Notes: generated by a model from the letters alone, not told the origin. A stretch of DNA of 64,000 bases from JANQOH01 sp965242575 (GCA_965242575.1 OZ251461.1:2170001-2234000), one strand, 5' to 3'; positions 26,670 to 34,562 are shown, counted from the first letter of the stretch. A program made the numbers and translations.

Positions 26670-27817
26670 AGGGTTTCGAATTCCACACCGTCCGGTCGTT
26701 CCTCTCCGAACTCGGCGCCTCGCGGCGGCTGGGCGAGGTCGCGGGCCGCCTCGGCCTGCGCCGCGTCCTGCTCGTCACCGATCCGGGGATCGCCCGCCTG
26801 GGCCTCCCCGCGGCGGCGGAGGCGAGCCTGGACGAGGCCGGAATCGCGCGCGTCGCCTTCGCCGAGGTCGAGGCCGACCCGCCCGAATCGACCGTCCTCG
26901 CCGCCGCGGCGCTGGCGCGGGCCGAGAAGGTCGACGGCGTCGTCGGCTTCGGCGGCGGCAGTTCGATGGACGTGGCCAAACTCGCCGCCTTCCTTGCGAA
27001 GTCCGATCAACCCCTCGCCGACGCCTACGGAGTCGGCAACGCGCGCGGCGCGCGGCTGCCGTTGATCCAGGTTCCCACCACCGCCGGCACCGGGTCCGAG
27101 ATGACCCCCATCGCCATCGTCACCACCGGCGCGACGACCAAGATGGGCGTGGTGTCGCCCGTCCTCTACGCCGATTTCGCCATTCTCGACGCCGAACTCA
27201 CCTATGGCCTGCCGGCGAAAGTCACCGCCGCCACCGGCATCGACGCGATGGTTCATGCGCTGGAGGCCTACACCACCCGGCGCCTGAAGAACCCGCTCTC
27301 CGACACCCTGGCGCGCCGCGCGCTGTCGCTGCTCGGCGGCCATATCCGCCGCGCCTGCGCCGACGGGGCGGACGGCGAGGCGCGCGCCGCCATGCTGCTC
27401 GGCTCCATGCTGGCGGGCATGGCGTTCGCCAACGCGCCCTGCGCCGCCGTCCACGCGCTCGCCTATCCCATCGGCGGCCATTTCCACGTCGCCCACGGCC
27501 TGTCGAACGCGCTGGTGCTGCCGCACGTCATGCGCTTCAACGTCCCGGCGGCGGCGGAGATGTATTCCGAGGTCGCGCCGCTCGCCATGCCGCATCTGAC
27601 CGGCGGCGAGGCGGACCCCGCCGAGCGCCTGATCGAGGGTTTCGAGGGCCTGATCGACGATCTCGGCGTCGAGAAGACCCTGCGCCAGGTGGGCATCGGC
27701 CACAACCACCTGCCCATGCTGGCCGAGGAGGCGATGAAGCAGCAGCGCCTGCTCGTCAACAACCCGCGCGAGGTCGCCTACGCCGACGCGCTCGCAATTT
27801 ACGAACGCGCGTTGTGA
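26666..27817 (+). CDS. Iron-containing alcohol dehydrogenase
   Basis: A 383-residue group III alcohol dehydrogenase. It has the NAD-binding VVGFGGGSSMDVAKLAAF (~92), VPTTAGTGSEMTPIAIV (~135) and metal-ligand histidines in ATGIDAMVHALEAYTT (~191) and GGHFHVAHGLSNALVLP (~270). These enzymes interconvert alcohols or 4-hydroxybutyrate with aldehydes. It is translationally coupled to the CoA-transferase. The combination (hydroxyacid dehydrogenase, CoA-transferase, Fe-ADH) suggests hydroxyacid/CoA interconversion; the substrate is not known. Confidence 0.88.
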   Translation: MKGFEFHTVRSFLSELGASRRLGEVAGRLGLRRVLLVTDPGIARLGLPAAAEASLDEAGIARVAFAEVEADPPESTVLAAAALARAEKVDGVVGFGGGSSMDVAKLAAFLAKSDQPLADAYGVGNARGARLPLIQVPTTAGTGSEMTPIAIVTTGATTKMGVVSPVLYADFAILDAELTYGLPAKVTAATGIDAMVHALEAYTTRRLKNPLSDTLARRALSLLGGHIRRACADGADGEARAAMLLGSMLAGMAFANAPCAAVHALAYPIGGHFHVAHGLSNALVLPHVMRFNVPAAAEMYSEVAPLAMPHLTGGEADPAERLIEGFEGLIDDLGVEKTLRQVGIGHNHLPMLAEEAMKQQRLLVNNPREVAYADALAIYERAL

Positions 27818-27836
27818 GGCCGGCCCGATCGCCAAC

Positions 27837-28778
27837 ATGACCGGGGAGCTGCGCAGCCGGGTCCTGATCCTCGGCTCCGGCCCGGCGGGGCTGACGGCCG
27901 CCGTCTACGCCGCCCGCGCCGGCCTGGCGCCGCGCCTCGTCCACGGCCTCCAGCCCGGCGGCCAGATGACGGTAACCACCGACGTCGAGAACTACCCCGG
28001 CTTCGCCGACACGGTGCAGGGCCCCTGGCTGATGGAGCGGATGACCGAGCAGGCGTCCCGCGTCGGCGCCGACCTCGTCTCCGACGTCGTCGCTTCGGTC
28101 GACCTGTCCCGCCGCCCGTTCGCCGCGGTGGGCGATGGCGGCGCGCGCTACCTGGGCGATTCGCTGATAATCGCCACCGGCGCCCGCGCCCGCTGGCTCG
28201 GCCTGGAGTCCGAGGCCGCGTTGCGCGGCGCCGGCGTCTCGGCCTGCGCCACCTGCGACGGATTCTTCTACCGCGGCCGCCCGGTCGCCGTCGTCGGCGG
28301 CGGCAACACCGCGGTCGAGGAGGCGCTGTTCCTCGCCAACGTCGCCTCCTCGGTGACTCTGGTCCACCGCCGCGACACGCTGCGCGCCGAGAAGATCCTG
28401 CAAGACCGCCTGTTCGCCAACGACAAGGTCTCGGTGGTCTGGGACCACGTGGTCGAGGAGATTACCGGCTCCGGCGCCCCGCCGGCGGTGGACGGCGCGC
28501 GCCTGCGCCACGTCCGCACCGGCCGCGCGCGCCGTATCGCCGTCGACGGCGTGTTCGTCGCCATCGGCCACGACCCGGCGACCGAACTGTTCGCCGGCCA
28601 GCTCGACATCGACGGCGACGGCTACATCGTCGCCGACCCCGGCGGCGCGGCGACGAGCCGCCCCGGCGTGTTCGCCGCCGGCGACGTGCGCGACAAGGTC
28701 TATCGCCAGGCCGTCACCGCCGCCGCGACCGGCTGCATCGCCGCGCTGGACGCCGAACGCTGGCTCGCCTCCGCGTGA
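27837..28778 (+). CDS. trxB: Thioredoxin reductase
   Basis: A 313-residue low-molecular-weight thioredoxin reductase. It has FAD motif LILGSGPAGLTAAVYAARAG (~10), the redox-active disulfide CATCDGFFYRGR (~137), the NADPH motif VAVVGGGNTAVEEALFLANV (~149) and the C-terminal FAD segment PGVFAAGDVRDKVYRQA (~279). It reduces thioredoxin using NADPH in the cytoplasm. It starts 20 bp after the Fe-ADH gene, same strand. A lysR gene follows, as is common around alphaproteobacterial trxB. Confidence 0.93.
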   Translation: MTGELRSRVLILGSGPAGLTAAVYAARAGLAPRLVHGLQPGGQMTVTTDVENYPGFADTVQGPWLMERMTEQASRVGADLVSDVVASVDLSRRPFAAVGDGGARYLGDSLIIATGARARWLGLESEAALRGAGVSACATCDGFFYRGRPVAVVGGGNTAVEEALFLANVASSVTLVHRRDTLRAEKILQDRLFANDKVSVVWDHVVEEITGSGAPPAVDGARLRHVRTGRARRIAVDGVFVAIGHDPATELFAGQLDIDGDGYIVADPGGAATSRPGVFAAGDVRDKVYRQAVTAAATGCIAALDAERWLASA

Positions 28779-28796
28779 CGCATCCCCCGGACCTGG

Positions 28797-28825
28797 CCGC
28801 GCCGGCGTCTCGCCGGCATCTTCGC
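28797..28825 (+). repeat. Partial copy of the GCCGGCG dispersed repeat
   Basis: GCGCCGGCGTCTCGCCGGCA resembles one arm of the 5598-5678 element with substitutions. It lies about 20 bp after the trxB stop. Confidence 0.5.
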
Positions 28826-28861
28826 CTGCGCGCCCCGTTTCGCGCCCCCAAGTGACGCGCG

Positions 28862-29752
28862 ATGGACTGGGACAAGCTCCGCGTCTTCCACCTCGTCGCC
28901 GACGCCGGCAGTTTCACCCGCGCCGGCGAGGCGTTGTCGTTGAGCCAGTCCGCCGTCAGCCGCCAGATCCGCGCGCTGGAGGCGTCGCTTTCGACCGCCC
29001 TGTTCCACCGCCACGCGCGCGGCCTGCTGCTCACCGAGCAGGGCGAGTTGCTGTTGCGCACGACTCGCGAGATCTTCGGCAAACTGGCCGCCGCCGAGGC
29101 CGCCCTCGCCGACAGCCGCGAACAGCCGCGCGGCCCGCTCCGCGTCACCACCACGGTGGGCTTCGGCTCCATGTGGCTCACCGGCCAGATCGGCGACTTC
29201 CTCGACAACTACCCCGACATCCAGGTGACTCTTCTGGTCGCCGACGCGGAGCTCGACCTGTCGATGCGCGAGGCCGACGTGGCGGTGCGCGTCCGCCCGC
29301 AGGTCCAGTCCGATCTCGTCCAGCGCCGCCTGTTCACCGGGACGTTCGGCGTGTTCGCGGTGCGCGACTACCTCACCCGCTTCGGCTCTCCGCGCGGCGT
29401 GGCCGATCTGGGCCGCCACCGCCTCATCGGCTACGGCGAGGGTTTCCCCAAGCCTTTCGCCGACGTGAACTGGCTCATAGACAAGGCGCGCGAGGCGACC
29501 CCCGGCCTCGAACCCGCCTTCGCCGTCAACAACACCTACGGCATCCTGCGCGCGGTGGAGGCCGGCATCGGCATGGCGCTGCTTCCGGCGTTCCTGGCCC
29601 GCCAGAACCCGTCCCTGGTCCGCGTGTTGCATGACATCGAAGCGCCGCAGGTGGAGGCGTATTTCGTCTATCCCGAGGAAATGCGCGGCTCCCGGCGCGT
29701 CGTGGCCTTCCGCGATTTCCTCCTCCGCAAGGTCGCGGAGACCCAATTCTGA
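28862..29752 (+). CDS. LysR-family transcriptional regulator
   Basis: A 296-residue protein. The N-terminal winged helix-turn-helix (LRVFHLVADAGSFTRAGEAL, then LSQSAVSRQIRALEASLSTA) is classic LysR, followed by a type 2 periplasmic-binding-like effector domain (RVTTTVGFGSMWLTGQI onward). In alphaproteobacteria a LysR gene commonly follows trxB. The effector is unknown. The HTH lies at residues ~18-42. ATG 28862 has no competing upstream start. Confidence 0.9.
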   Translation: MDWDKLRVFHLVADAGSFTRAGEALSLSQSAVSRQIRALEASLSTALFHRHARGLLLTEQGELLLRTTREIFGKLAAAEAALADSREQPRGPLRVTTTVGFGSMWLTGQIGDFLDNYPDIQVTLLVADAELDLSMREADVAVRVRPQVQSDLVQRRLFTGTFGVFAVRDYLTRFGSPRGVADLGRHRLIGYGEGFPKPFADVNWLIDKAREATPGLEPAFAVNNTYGILRAVEAGIGMALLPAFLARQNPSLVRVLHDIEAPQVEAYFVYPEEMRGSRRVVAFRDFLLRKVAETQF

Positions 29753-29761
29753 TCGCCCGCC

Positions 29762-29790
29762 CCCTGGGACCGCCGGCGTCCCGCCGGCCT
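29762..29790 (+). repeat. Single-arm copy of the GCCGGCG dispersed repeat
   Basis: CCTGGGACCGCCGGCGTCCC followed by GCCGG is identical to the left arm at 5598. It starts 10 bp after the lysR stop. Confidence 0.65.
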
Positions 29791-29997
29791 CGCGCGAGGC
29801 GCGAACCCGGCAACGTCCCCGCAAACGGCCTTGGTCTCCCCCGGCGCCGGAGCGCAACGGCGTGTCGACGACGTCCGCCTCGCCGGCGCGCGCGGCTTCG
29901 ACAAGCTGCTTGCGGGCGTCTTTCACGCCGCGCGCGGCCAGCGCCTCGATTTCGGCTTCGCCGCCGCCGCGGGCGGCCTTGACCGGCCGAGGCGCGG

Positions 29998-30262
29998 TCA
30001 TTCGACGGCCTCGAACGCAGCGCGCGGCAGCGAGCAGGGGCCGGAAGTCCGTTGCGCGCGCCGGGCGGCCGCGCATGAAGGCGCAACCGGCAACGATGCA
30101 GGCGCGGCGCAGGGCCAACGGCGGCGCGCCGGGGCGCATCCCGGCGTCCGGGAACGCGACCGTCGCCGGGGCGCGGCAAACGTCGCAATCGCGCGGCGGC
30201 GGCGCGCCCGGTAGTAGGCCGCGCACTCGTAATCGTCGCGGTCGACGTCGGATGGCGCAGCC
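29998..30262 (-). CDS. Possible short basic hypothetical protein
   Basis: An 88-codon minus-strand frame with a strong ribosome site (CCGAGGAGGCCACC before ATG) that resembles the leader of the gene at 60360. The first ~25 residues (MAAPSDVDRDDYECAAYYRA) look genuine; the rest is Arg-rich and low in information. The stop overlaps an ATG (ATGA) for a second frame reading MTAPRPVKAARGGGEAEIEA, which runs on without a natural end. This may be one decayed gene with a frameshift. I do not recognise it. Confidence 0.3.
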
Positions 30263-30350
30263 ATGGTGGCCTCCTCGGTTGCGTGTCAGGCGGGGCGCGC
30301 GATCGGGTAGGCGGCGGCGCGTTGCCGGCGCGGCGGGCGGGCGATTCGGT

Positions 30351-30800
30351 CTATTGCGACGGCGCAACGCACCTCTCGAACGACAGCGCTGCGGCTTCGA
30401 GATCGGCGGCGTGGTCTTCGAGGACGGCGGCCAAACGGTCCGTTTCGTCGGCTTCTTCGTGGGCTGCGGCGACCAGGCGGTCGACGTCGGGATCCGTGAC
30501 TCCGTCGGCGTGGGCGTTGGCGGCGGTTCTGCGCAGGCTGGCGGCGGCGGCCCGGGCGCTGGCGACGGCGGCGCGGTAAGCATCGGCGGCGGCGCGATTG
30601 GCGTCGGCGGCGGCGCGGTTGGCGGCTTCGGCAGTGGCTTCGGCGGCGGCGACCGCGCGGTCGGCGGCGCGGACGGCGGCGCTGATGGCCTCGGCGCTGT
30701 CGGCGGCGATGCGGGCGTCGGTGGTGGCTTCGGCGGGGAGCGCCAGCAGCGTCAGCATGAGAGCGGCGGCTATACGGCGGGGCGCGGTCGATGGGGGCAT
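30351..30800 (-). CDS. Secreted Ala-rich coiled-coil protein
   Basis: A 149-residue protein with a signal peptide (basic APRR, hydrophobic IAAALMLTLLALPAEA, likely cleavage near residue 25). Then comes a long Ala/Arg/Asp helix with a near-heptad repeat (units like AAADANR and AAADAYR around residues 58-85), and a charged end with a single Cys four residues from the C-terminus. It should form an extended periplasmic or cell-surface coiled coil. No family is recognised. The composition is repetitive enough that similarity searches will be misleading. Confidence 0.55.
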   Translation of the reverse strand: MPPSTAPRRIAAALMLTLLALPAEATTDARIAADSAEAISAAVRAADRAVAAAEATAEAANRAAADANRAAADAYRAAVASARAAAASLRRTAANAHADGVTDPDVDRLVAAAHEEADETDRLAAVLEDHAADLEAAALSFERCVAPSQ

Positions 30801-30821
30801 GGTGTTTTCTGTCTCCGATGG

Positions 30822-31049
30822 TCAGGGTTGCGGCGCACGGGCTTCGCAGGCGCGGCTGCGTTCGATCGGCCGGGCGCCGGCTTTACGATCGGCCGACGCG
30901 TGGGCGGCAAGCGTAGCAAGGTTCGCGCGGCGGCGGGGCGCTGTCGGTGGCGGCTGCGCGGCGCCCGCCAACGGGTCGATCCCGACAGGCCGCGCCATCG
31001 TCCTCTCCGTCCGCCCCCCGCGCCGCGAATCGGTCCGATTATGGCTCAT
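30822..31049 (-). CDS. Possible hypothetical ORF coupled to vsr
   Basis: A 75-codon frame whose ATG overlaps the vsr stop (ATGA). It is Arg/Ala/Pro-rich with no recognisable motif (starts MSHNRTDSRRGGRTERTMAR). The overlap is suggestive, but the composition is typical of chance frames in this GC-rich DNA. Confidence 0.25.
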   Translation of the reverse strand: MSHNRTDSRRGGRTERTMARPVGIDPLAGAAQPPPTAPRRRANLATLAAHASADRKAGARPIERSRACEARAPQP

Positions 31050-31468
31050 GATTCGTTCCCGCCGCCCAGAAACGCGCGGAGTTTGACGGAGAGGGCGCCG
31101 GCGTCGCGGGTCTCGCACTGCCAGACGACCAGCGCGCGCCAGCCGAGCGCCTCGAGAAGGGCGCGCTTTTCGGCGTCGCGCGCCCGGTTCCGTTCGAGTT
31201 TCGGGAGCCAGTAATCGGGCCGGGACTTCGGCGGCCGGCCCCAGCGGCAGCCGTCATGCGCGCGCCAGAAGCATCCATGCACGAAGATCGCCTTGCGGCG
31301 CGCGGGAAACACCAGGTCCGGGCTGCCGGGGAGGTCCCGCCGGTGGAGTCGATAGCGGTAGCCGAGGCCGTGCAGCAGCCGGCGCACGACCCATTCCGGC
31401 CCGGTGTCCCTGCTCCGGACGGCCCGCATGATGCGGCGGCGCTGCGCCCTCGTCCGCGTATCGGCCAT
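31046..31468 (-). CDS. vsr: Very short patch repair endonuclease Vsr
   Basis: A 140-residue protein. SRDTGPEWVVRRLLHGLGYR (~19-38), PGSPDLVFPARRKAIFVHGC (~47-66) and FWRAHDGCRW carry the Vsr active site (catalytic Asp in SPDLVF, His in FVHGCFW and the zinc-site residues around GCRW). Vsr nicks T:G mismatches that arise when 5-methylcytosine deaminates, so it normally accompanies a Dcm-type cytosine methyltransferase. None is present in the window, so it is either an orphan or its methylase lies elsewhere. A DUF1640-like fragment and the cas operon diverge from it. Confidence 0.9.
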   Translation of the reverse strand: MADTRTRAQRRRIMRAVRSRDTGPEWVVRRLLHGLGYRYRLHRRDLPGSPDLVFPARRKAIFVHGCFWRAHDGCRWGRPPKSRPDYWLPKLERNRARDAEKRALLEALGWRALVVWQCETRDAGALSVKLRAFLGGGNES

Positions 31469-31580
31469 GACTTCATGATGGTAACACCGGCCGCCGCTTG
31501 ACGCGCCAACGCCGGCGCGCCACTATCGGCGCCCGATGGCGCGGCAGGATCGGCCGGCGTTCCGTGAGTGGACGAAAGGC

Positions 31581-31703
31581 ATGAGTGGAGCCGTGTGCGA
31601 CACGCTCGCCGCCGCCGGGGCGCTTCGCGAAGCCGAGTTCGGCGAATGCCAAGCCGAGGCGATCGTGTCCGTCGTCCGCCGCGCCGAAGGATACGGCGCG
31701 TGA
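31581..31703 (+). pseudogene. Truncated DUF1640-like gene overlapping the cas3 start
   Basis: A 40-codon frame, SGAVCDTLAAAGALREAEFG then ECQAEAIVSVVRR, is the conserved N-terminal third of the DUF1640-like family found at 43350, 44194 and 58.5-59.8 kb. The coiled coil and membrane tail are missing. TTGACG at 31498 and CTATCG at 31523 upstream resemble the promoter-like block of the other copies, with a 19-bp instead of 17-bp spacer. Its TGA overlaps the GTG of cas3 (GTGA), so cas3 translation may now be coupled to this remnant. Confidence 0.6.
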
Positions 31704-34435
31704 ATATCCTCGAATTCTGGGGCAAGGCCCGTCCTCTTGCCCCGGACAACGGGCCGGCATGGCATCCGCTCGTTTTCCATTGCCTCGACGTAGCCGCTGT
31801 GGGCGGCGCGCTGCTTGCGCGGCATCCCGGACTTGGCGAGCATCTTTGCAAACTACTTGGATTGGCGCGGGACGATGCGGATCCGCTCCTTCTTTACCTG
31901 CTTTGCCTGCACGACATCGGAAAATTCGCGAAGCGTTTTCAGACGAAGGTCCCGGAATTCTTCCCCGGCTGTTTCACCGACGATCCCCGGCGCCTGGCGG
32001 GCGGTTACGATCACGGCGCCGGCGGACTTCGCCTGTTCGACGCCGATGACAAATTTTTCCGGTTGCCGACAACCGGTCGGCGGGGGGTATGGCGGCCGCT
32101 GATATCGGCTGTCGCGGGCCATCACGGCGCGCCTCCGGCTCCGCGAACGGCCGGTCGAGAATCGCTCCGCGCCTTGCGGCCCGATTTCGGCGCGCCGGGA
32201 ATCGAGGCCGCCCGCGCGTTCGTCGACGAGGCCCACGGCCTCTTCTCGCCGCCGTCGGAGGCGCCGTCCCTCGATCCGGCCCGTGTGCGCCGCGCGTCCC
32301 ATGCGCTGGCGGGACTCGCCGTGCTCGCGGACTGGATCGGCTCCAGCCAGAAGTGGTTTCCGTATTGCCGTCCGGTCGATTGCGGAGCGATCGACGCCTA
32401 CTTGCCTCTGGCGCGAGAAAGGGCGGGGCGCGCCGTCGACGAATCCGGCGTGTTGCCGGCGCGGAGCCGCGGCGTTCTGGGCTACGACGCGCTGATCGGC
32501 GGCGGCGCGACTCCGGGGCCGATGCAGGAATGGGCGCGCGACGTCGCGTTGCCGGAGGGCCCGGCGCTGTTCATGATCGAGGACGAGACGGGCAGCGGCA
32601 AGACGGAGGCGGCGTTGATGCTCGCCCATCGCCTGATGGCGGCGGGGCGCGCCGATGGCCTCTATATGGCCCTGCCGACCATGGCGACCGCCAACGCGAT
32701 GTTCGATCGTCTCGGCAAGGCGCATCGCCAGCTGTTCGCCCCCGGCGCGTCGCCTTCCATCGCCCTTGCGCATGGGGCGCGCGATTTGCACGACGGCTTT
32801 CGCTTGGCCGTGTTGCGCGGCGGGCGGGACGAAACCGGCTACTCCGGATCCAGCGGCGAGGTCGATCCTTCCGATGCGACCGCGTCGGCCGCGTGCGCCG
32901 CCTGGATCGCCGACGACCGGCGCCGGGCGTTCCTTGCGGACGCCGGCGCGGGCACGATGGATCAGGCGCTGCTGGCGGTCCTGCCGAATCGGCATCAGTC
33001 GCTGCGCCTGCTCGGCCTCATGCGCCGCGTTCTCGTTCTCGACGAGGTGCATGCCTATGACGCCTACATGCAGCGGGAGATCGAGGCGCTGCTCGAATTC
33101 CAGGCGGGCCTTGGCGGATCGGCGGTCCTGCTGTCCGCCACCCTGTCTTCGGCGCTTCGCCGCCGCCTGCTGGACGCGTTCTCGCGCGGCCTGGGCGGAC
33201 GGCCGGACGCGGCGGCGGTCGACGGAGAATCCGGTTATCCGCTGGCGACCGTTGGCGCGGCGGGCCGTCGAACGGCGGTGGCGGTCCGGTCCCGCCCCGG
33301 CCGGGCGCGCGCGCTTCCGGTCCGGTTTCTTCGGACATCGGACGACGCGCTCGCCGAGGTTGCGCGCGCGGCCGGGGAGGGGCGGGCGGTCCTGTATGTC
33401 CGTAACTCCGTCGACGACGCGATAGAGGCGTACGAAGAGCTGGCCGCGCGCGGGCTGGACGCCGACCTTTTCCACGCGCGGTTCGCGCTCGCCGACCGCC
33501 TGGAGATCGAGAAACGGGTCGTGGCGGCGTTTGGCAAGGAGAGCGAGGCGCGCCGGCGGGCCGGCAAGGCGCTGGTGGCGACGCAGGTCGTCGAACAATC
33601 CCTCGACCTGGATTTCGACGCGATGGCGACCGACCTTGCCCCGGTCGACCTGCTGGTCCAGCGCGCGGGCCGGCTCTGGCGCCACCGCCGCCCGGAACGG
33701 AGCGGCCGGCCCGAACTGCTGGTGGTGGGGCCGGATCCGGTTGCGGACGCGGACGACGACTGGTTCGAAAGCGCGTTCCGGCGCGCGGCGTACGTTTATC
33801 GGGATCACGCCCGCCTCTGGCTGACCGCCCGGGCGCTCCGGGACACGGGCGCGATCGAAAGCCCCGGCGGGCTGCGCGCGCTCGTCGAGGCGGTTTATGG
33901 CGACGGCGCCGAGGCGCGCGTTCCGGACGGGCTGAAAGCCAGATTCTACGACGCGGAAGGCCGGGCGGGCGCGGATCGCGGTGTCGCGAACGCCAACACG
34001 CTCAGTCTCTCCGCCGGTTACGTGTACGATGGGGGCGCCTGGGACCGCGACGTTCGGACGCCTACCCGAATCGATACCGATCCTGCGGTCACGCTGCGGC
34101 TTGCCCGCGTTCGGCAAGGGCGCATCGTCCCCTATGCGGCGGTGGACGGCGATTCGGCCGAGTCCTGGCGCGCGTGGCGGCTGAGCGAGGCGAACGTCAG
34201 CGCCCGCCGTGTCGCCGGGGAGGCGATACCGCCCGAACACGCCGAGGCGGCGCGGGCGGCGAAGGCGGAATGGACGCGGTTGGACGACGACAAGGTCCTG
34301 GTTGTCCTCGACGATGACGGGAACGGGGCGGCGACTGCGCCGGTCGCCGGCGACGCGACGAACGTCGTCAAGGCGCGCCTGCGGTACGATTCCAGGATGG
34401 GCTTGACGTGGCTCCCCGCCAGCTCCACTCCATAG
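31700..34435 (+). CDS. cas3: Type I-E CRISPR nuclease-helicase Cas3
   Basis: A 911-residue protein. The N-terminal HD nuclease has VFHCLDVAAVG (~25) and LHDIGKFAKRF (~70). The SF2 helicase has DETGSGKTEAALML (Walker A, ~295), LDEVHAYDAYMQ (DEVH box, ~447), SATLSS (~479) and the C-terminal VVEQSLDLDFD...QRAGRLWRHR (~630-665). Cas3 is recruited to Cascade-bound foreign DNA and degrades it. GTG 31700 starts the protein at NILEFWGKARPL, which is where I-E Cas3 homology begins. It is the first cas gene, separated from cas8e by 365 bp that contain the crRNA-like element. Confidence 0.93.
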   Translation: MNILEFWGKARPLAPDNGPAWHPLVFHCLDVAAVGGALLARHPGLGEHLCKLLGLARDDADPLLLYLLCLHDIGKFAKRFQTKVPEFFPGCFTDDPRRLAGGYDHGAGGLRLFDADDKFFRLPTTGRRGVWRPLISAVAGHHGAPPAPRTAGRESLRALRPDFGAPGIEAARAFVDEAHGLFSPPSEAPSLDPARVRRASHALAGLAVLADWIGSSQKWFPYCRPVDCGAIDAYLPLARERAGRAVDESGVLPARSRGVLGYDALIGGGATPGPMQEWARDVALPEGPALFMIEDETGSGKTEAALMLAHRLMAAGRADGLYMALPTMATANAMFDRLGKAHRQLFAPGASPSIALAHGARDLHDGFRLAVLRGGRDETGYSGSSGEVDPSDATASAACAAWIADDRRRAFLADAGAGTMDQALLAVLPNRHQSLRLLGLMRRVLVLDEVHAYDAYMQREIEALLEFQAGLGGSAVLLSATLSSALRRRLLDAFSRGLGGRPDAAAVDGESGYPLATVGAAGRRTAVAVRSRPGRARALPVRFLRTSDDALAEVARAAGEGRAVLYVRNSVDDAIEAYEELAARGLDADLFHARFALADRLEIEKRVVAAFGKESEARRRAGKALVATQVVEQSLDLDFDAMATDLAPVDLLVQRAGRLWRHRRPERSGRPELLVVGPDPVADADDDWFESAFRRAAYVYRDHARLWLTARALRDTGAIESPGGLRALVEAVYGDGAEARVPDGLKARFYDAEGRAGADRGVANANTLSLSAGYVYDGGAWDRDVRTPTRIDTDPAVTLRLARVRQGRIVPYAAVDGDSAESWRAWRLSEANVSARRVAGEAIPPEHAEAARAAKAEWTRLDDDKVLVVLDDDGNGAATAPVAGDATNVVKARLRYDSRMGLTWLPASSTP

Positions 34436-34440
34436 GCGTT

Positions 34441-34466
34441 GTTCCCGCACTTGGCGGGATGAACCG
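34441..34466 (+). repeat. Solitary degenerate CRISPR repeat (psi-R1)
   Basis: GTTCCCGCACTTGGCGGGAT followed by GAACCG keeps the GTT, a CCCGC/GCGGG stem and the whole ATGAACCG 3' end of the array repeat, with an altered loop and one base fewer. Cas6e would be expected to cut it and leave the standard ATGAACCG 5' handle. It lies 5 bp after the cas3 stop. Confidence 0.85.
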
Positions 34467-34490
34467 TGTGTAGCCGTGTGGCGGCAGCGC

Positions 34491-34517
34491 GTTCCTTGCA
34501 TGTGCGAGGCATCAGAC
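34491..34517 (+). repeat. Second degenerate CRISPR repeat (psi-R2)
   Basis: GTTCCTTGCATGTGCGAGGC then ATCAGAC is the same 27-nt length as the core repeat. The stem CCTTGC/GCGAGG is kept through C-to-T and G-to-A changes including a wobble pair. The 3' ATGAACCG is lost (CATCAGAC), as expected for a terminal repeat that needs only to be cut. Confidence 0.7.
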
Positions 34518-34519
34518 AT

Positions 34520-34546
34520 ATGTGTGTAGCCGTATGGCTATATCGC
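34520..34546 (+). promoter_or_regulatory. PAM-flanked target site of the crRNA-like RNA, upstream of the cascade genes
   Basis: PAM ATG at 34520-34522 is followed by TGTGTAGCCGTATGGCTATA TCGC. It matches the psi-spacer at positions 1-11, 13-16, 20 and 22-24. Position 12 is a mismatch at a base that Cascade flips out. A weak promoter, TTGCAT (34496-34501), 17 bp, TATGTG (34519-34524), would have its -10 inside the PAM and seed, so Cascade binding should block transcription of the downstream ORF and cas8e operon. Confidence 0.6.
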
Positions 34547-34562
34547 AACCGAGTGAGTGAGG

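Larger units (their letters stand above)
34441..34517 (+). ncRNA. Putative crRNA-like regulatory RNA between cas3 and cas8e (CreR/CreA-like)
   Basis: Layout: psi-R1 (34441-34466), a 24-nt spacer (34467-34490), then psi-R2 (34491-34517). Processing by Cas6e would yield an RNA with handle ATGAACCG and spacer TGTGTAGCCGTGTGGCGGCA plus GCGC. The spacer's first 11 nt equal 34523-34533, next to an ATG PAM; 19 of 24 positions match overall. That partial match next to a cas promoter is the hallmark of Cascade-guiding regulators such as CreR, or of CreA antitoxins that repress a toxin RNA. TTGACG at 34403 could be its -35 element. Transcription and processing are inferred, not shown. Confidence 0.7.

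Noticed and set aside
34441..34546. A second normal CRISPR array beside cas3
   Set aside because: Only two diverged repeats with a 24-nt spacer and a lost 3' handle in the second; the PAM-flanked match next door fits a regulator better than a storage array.
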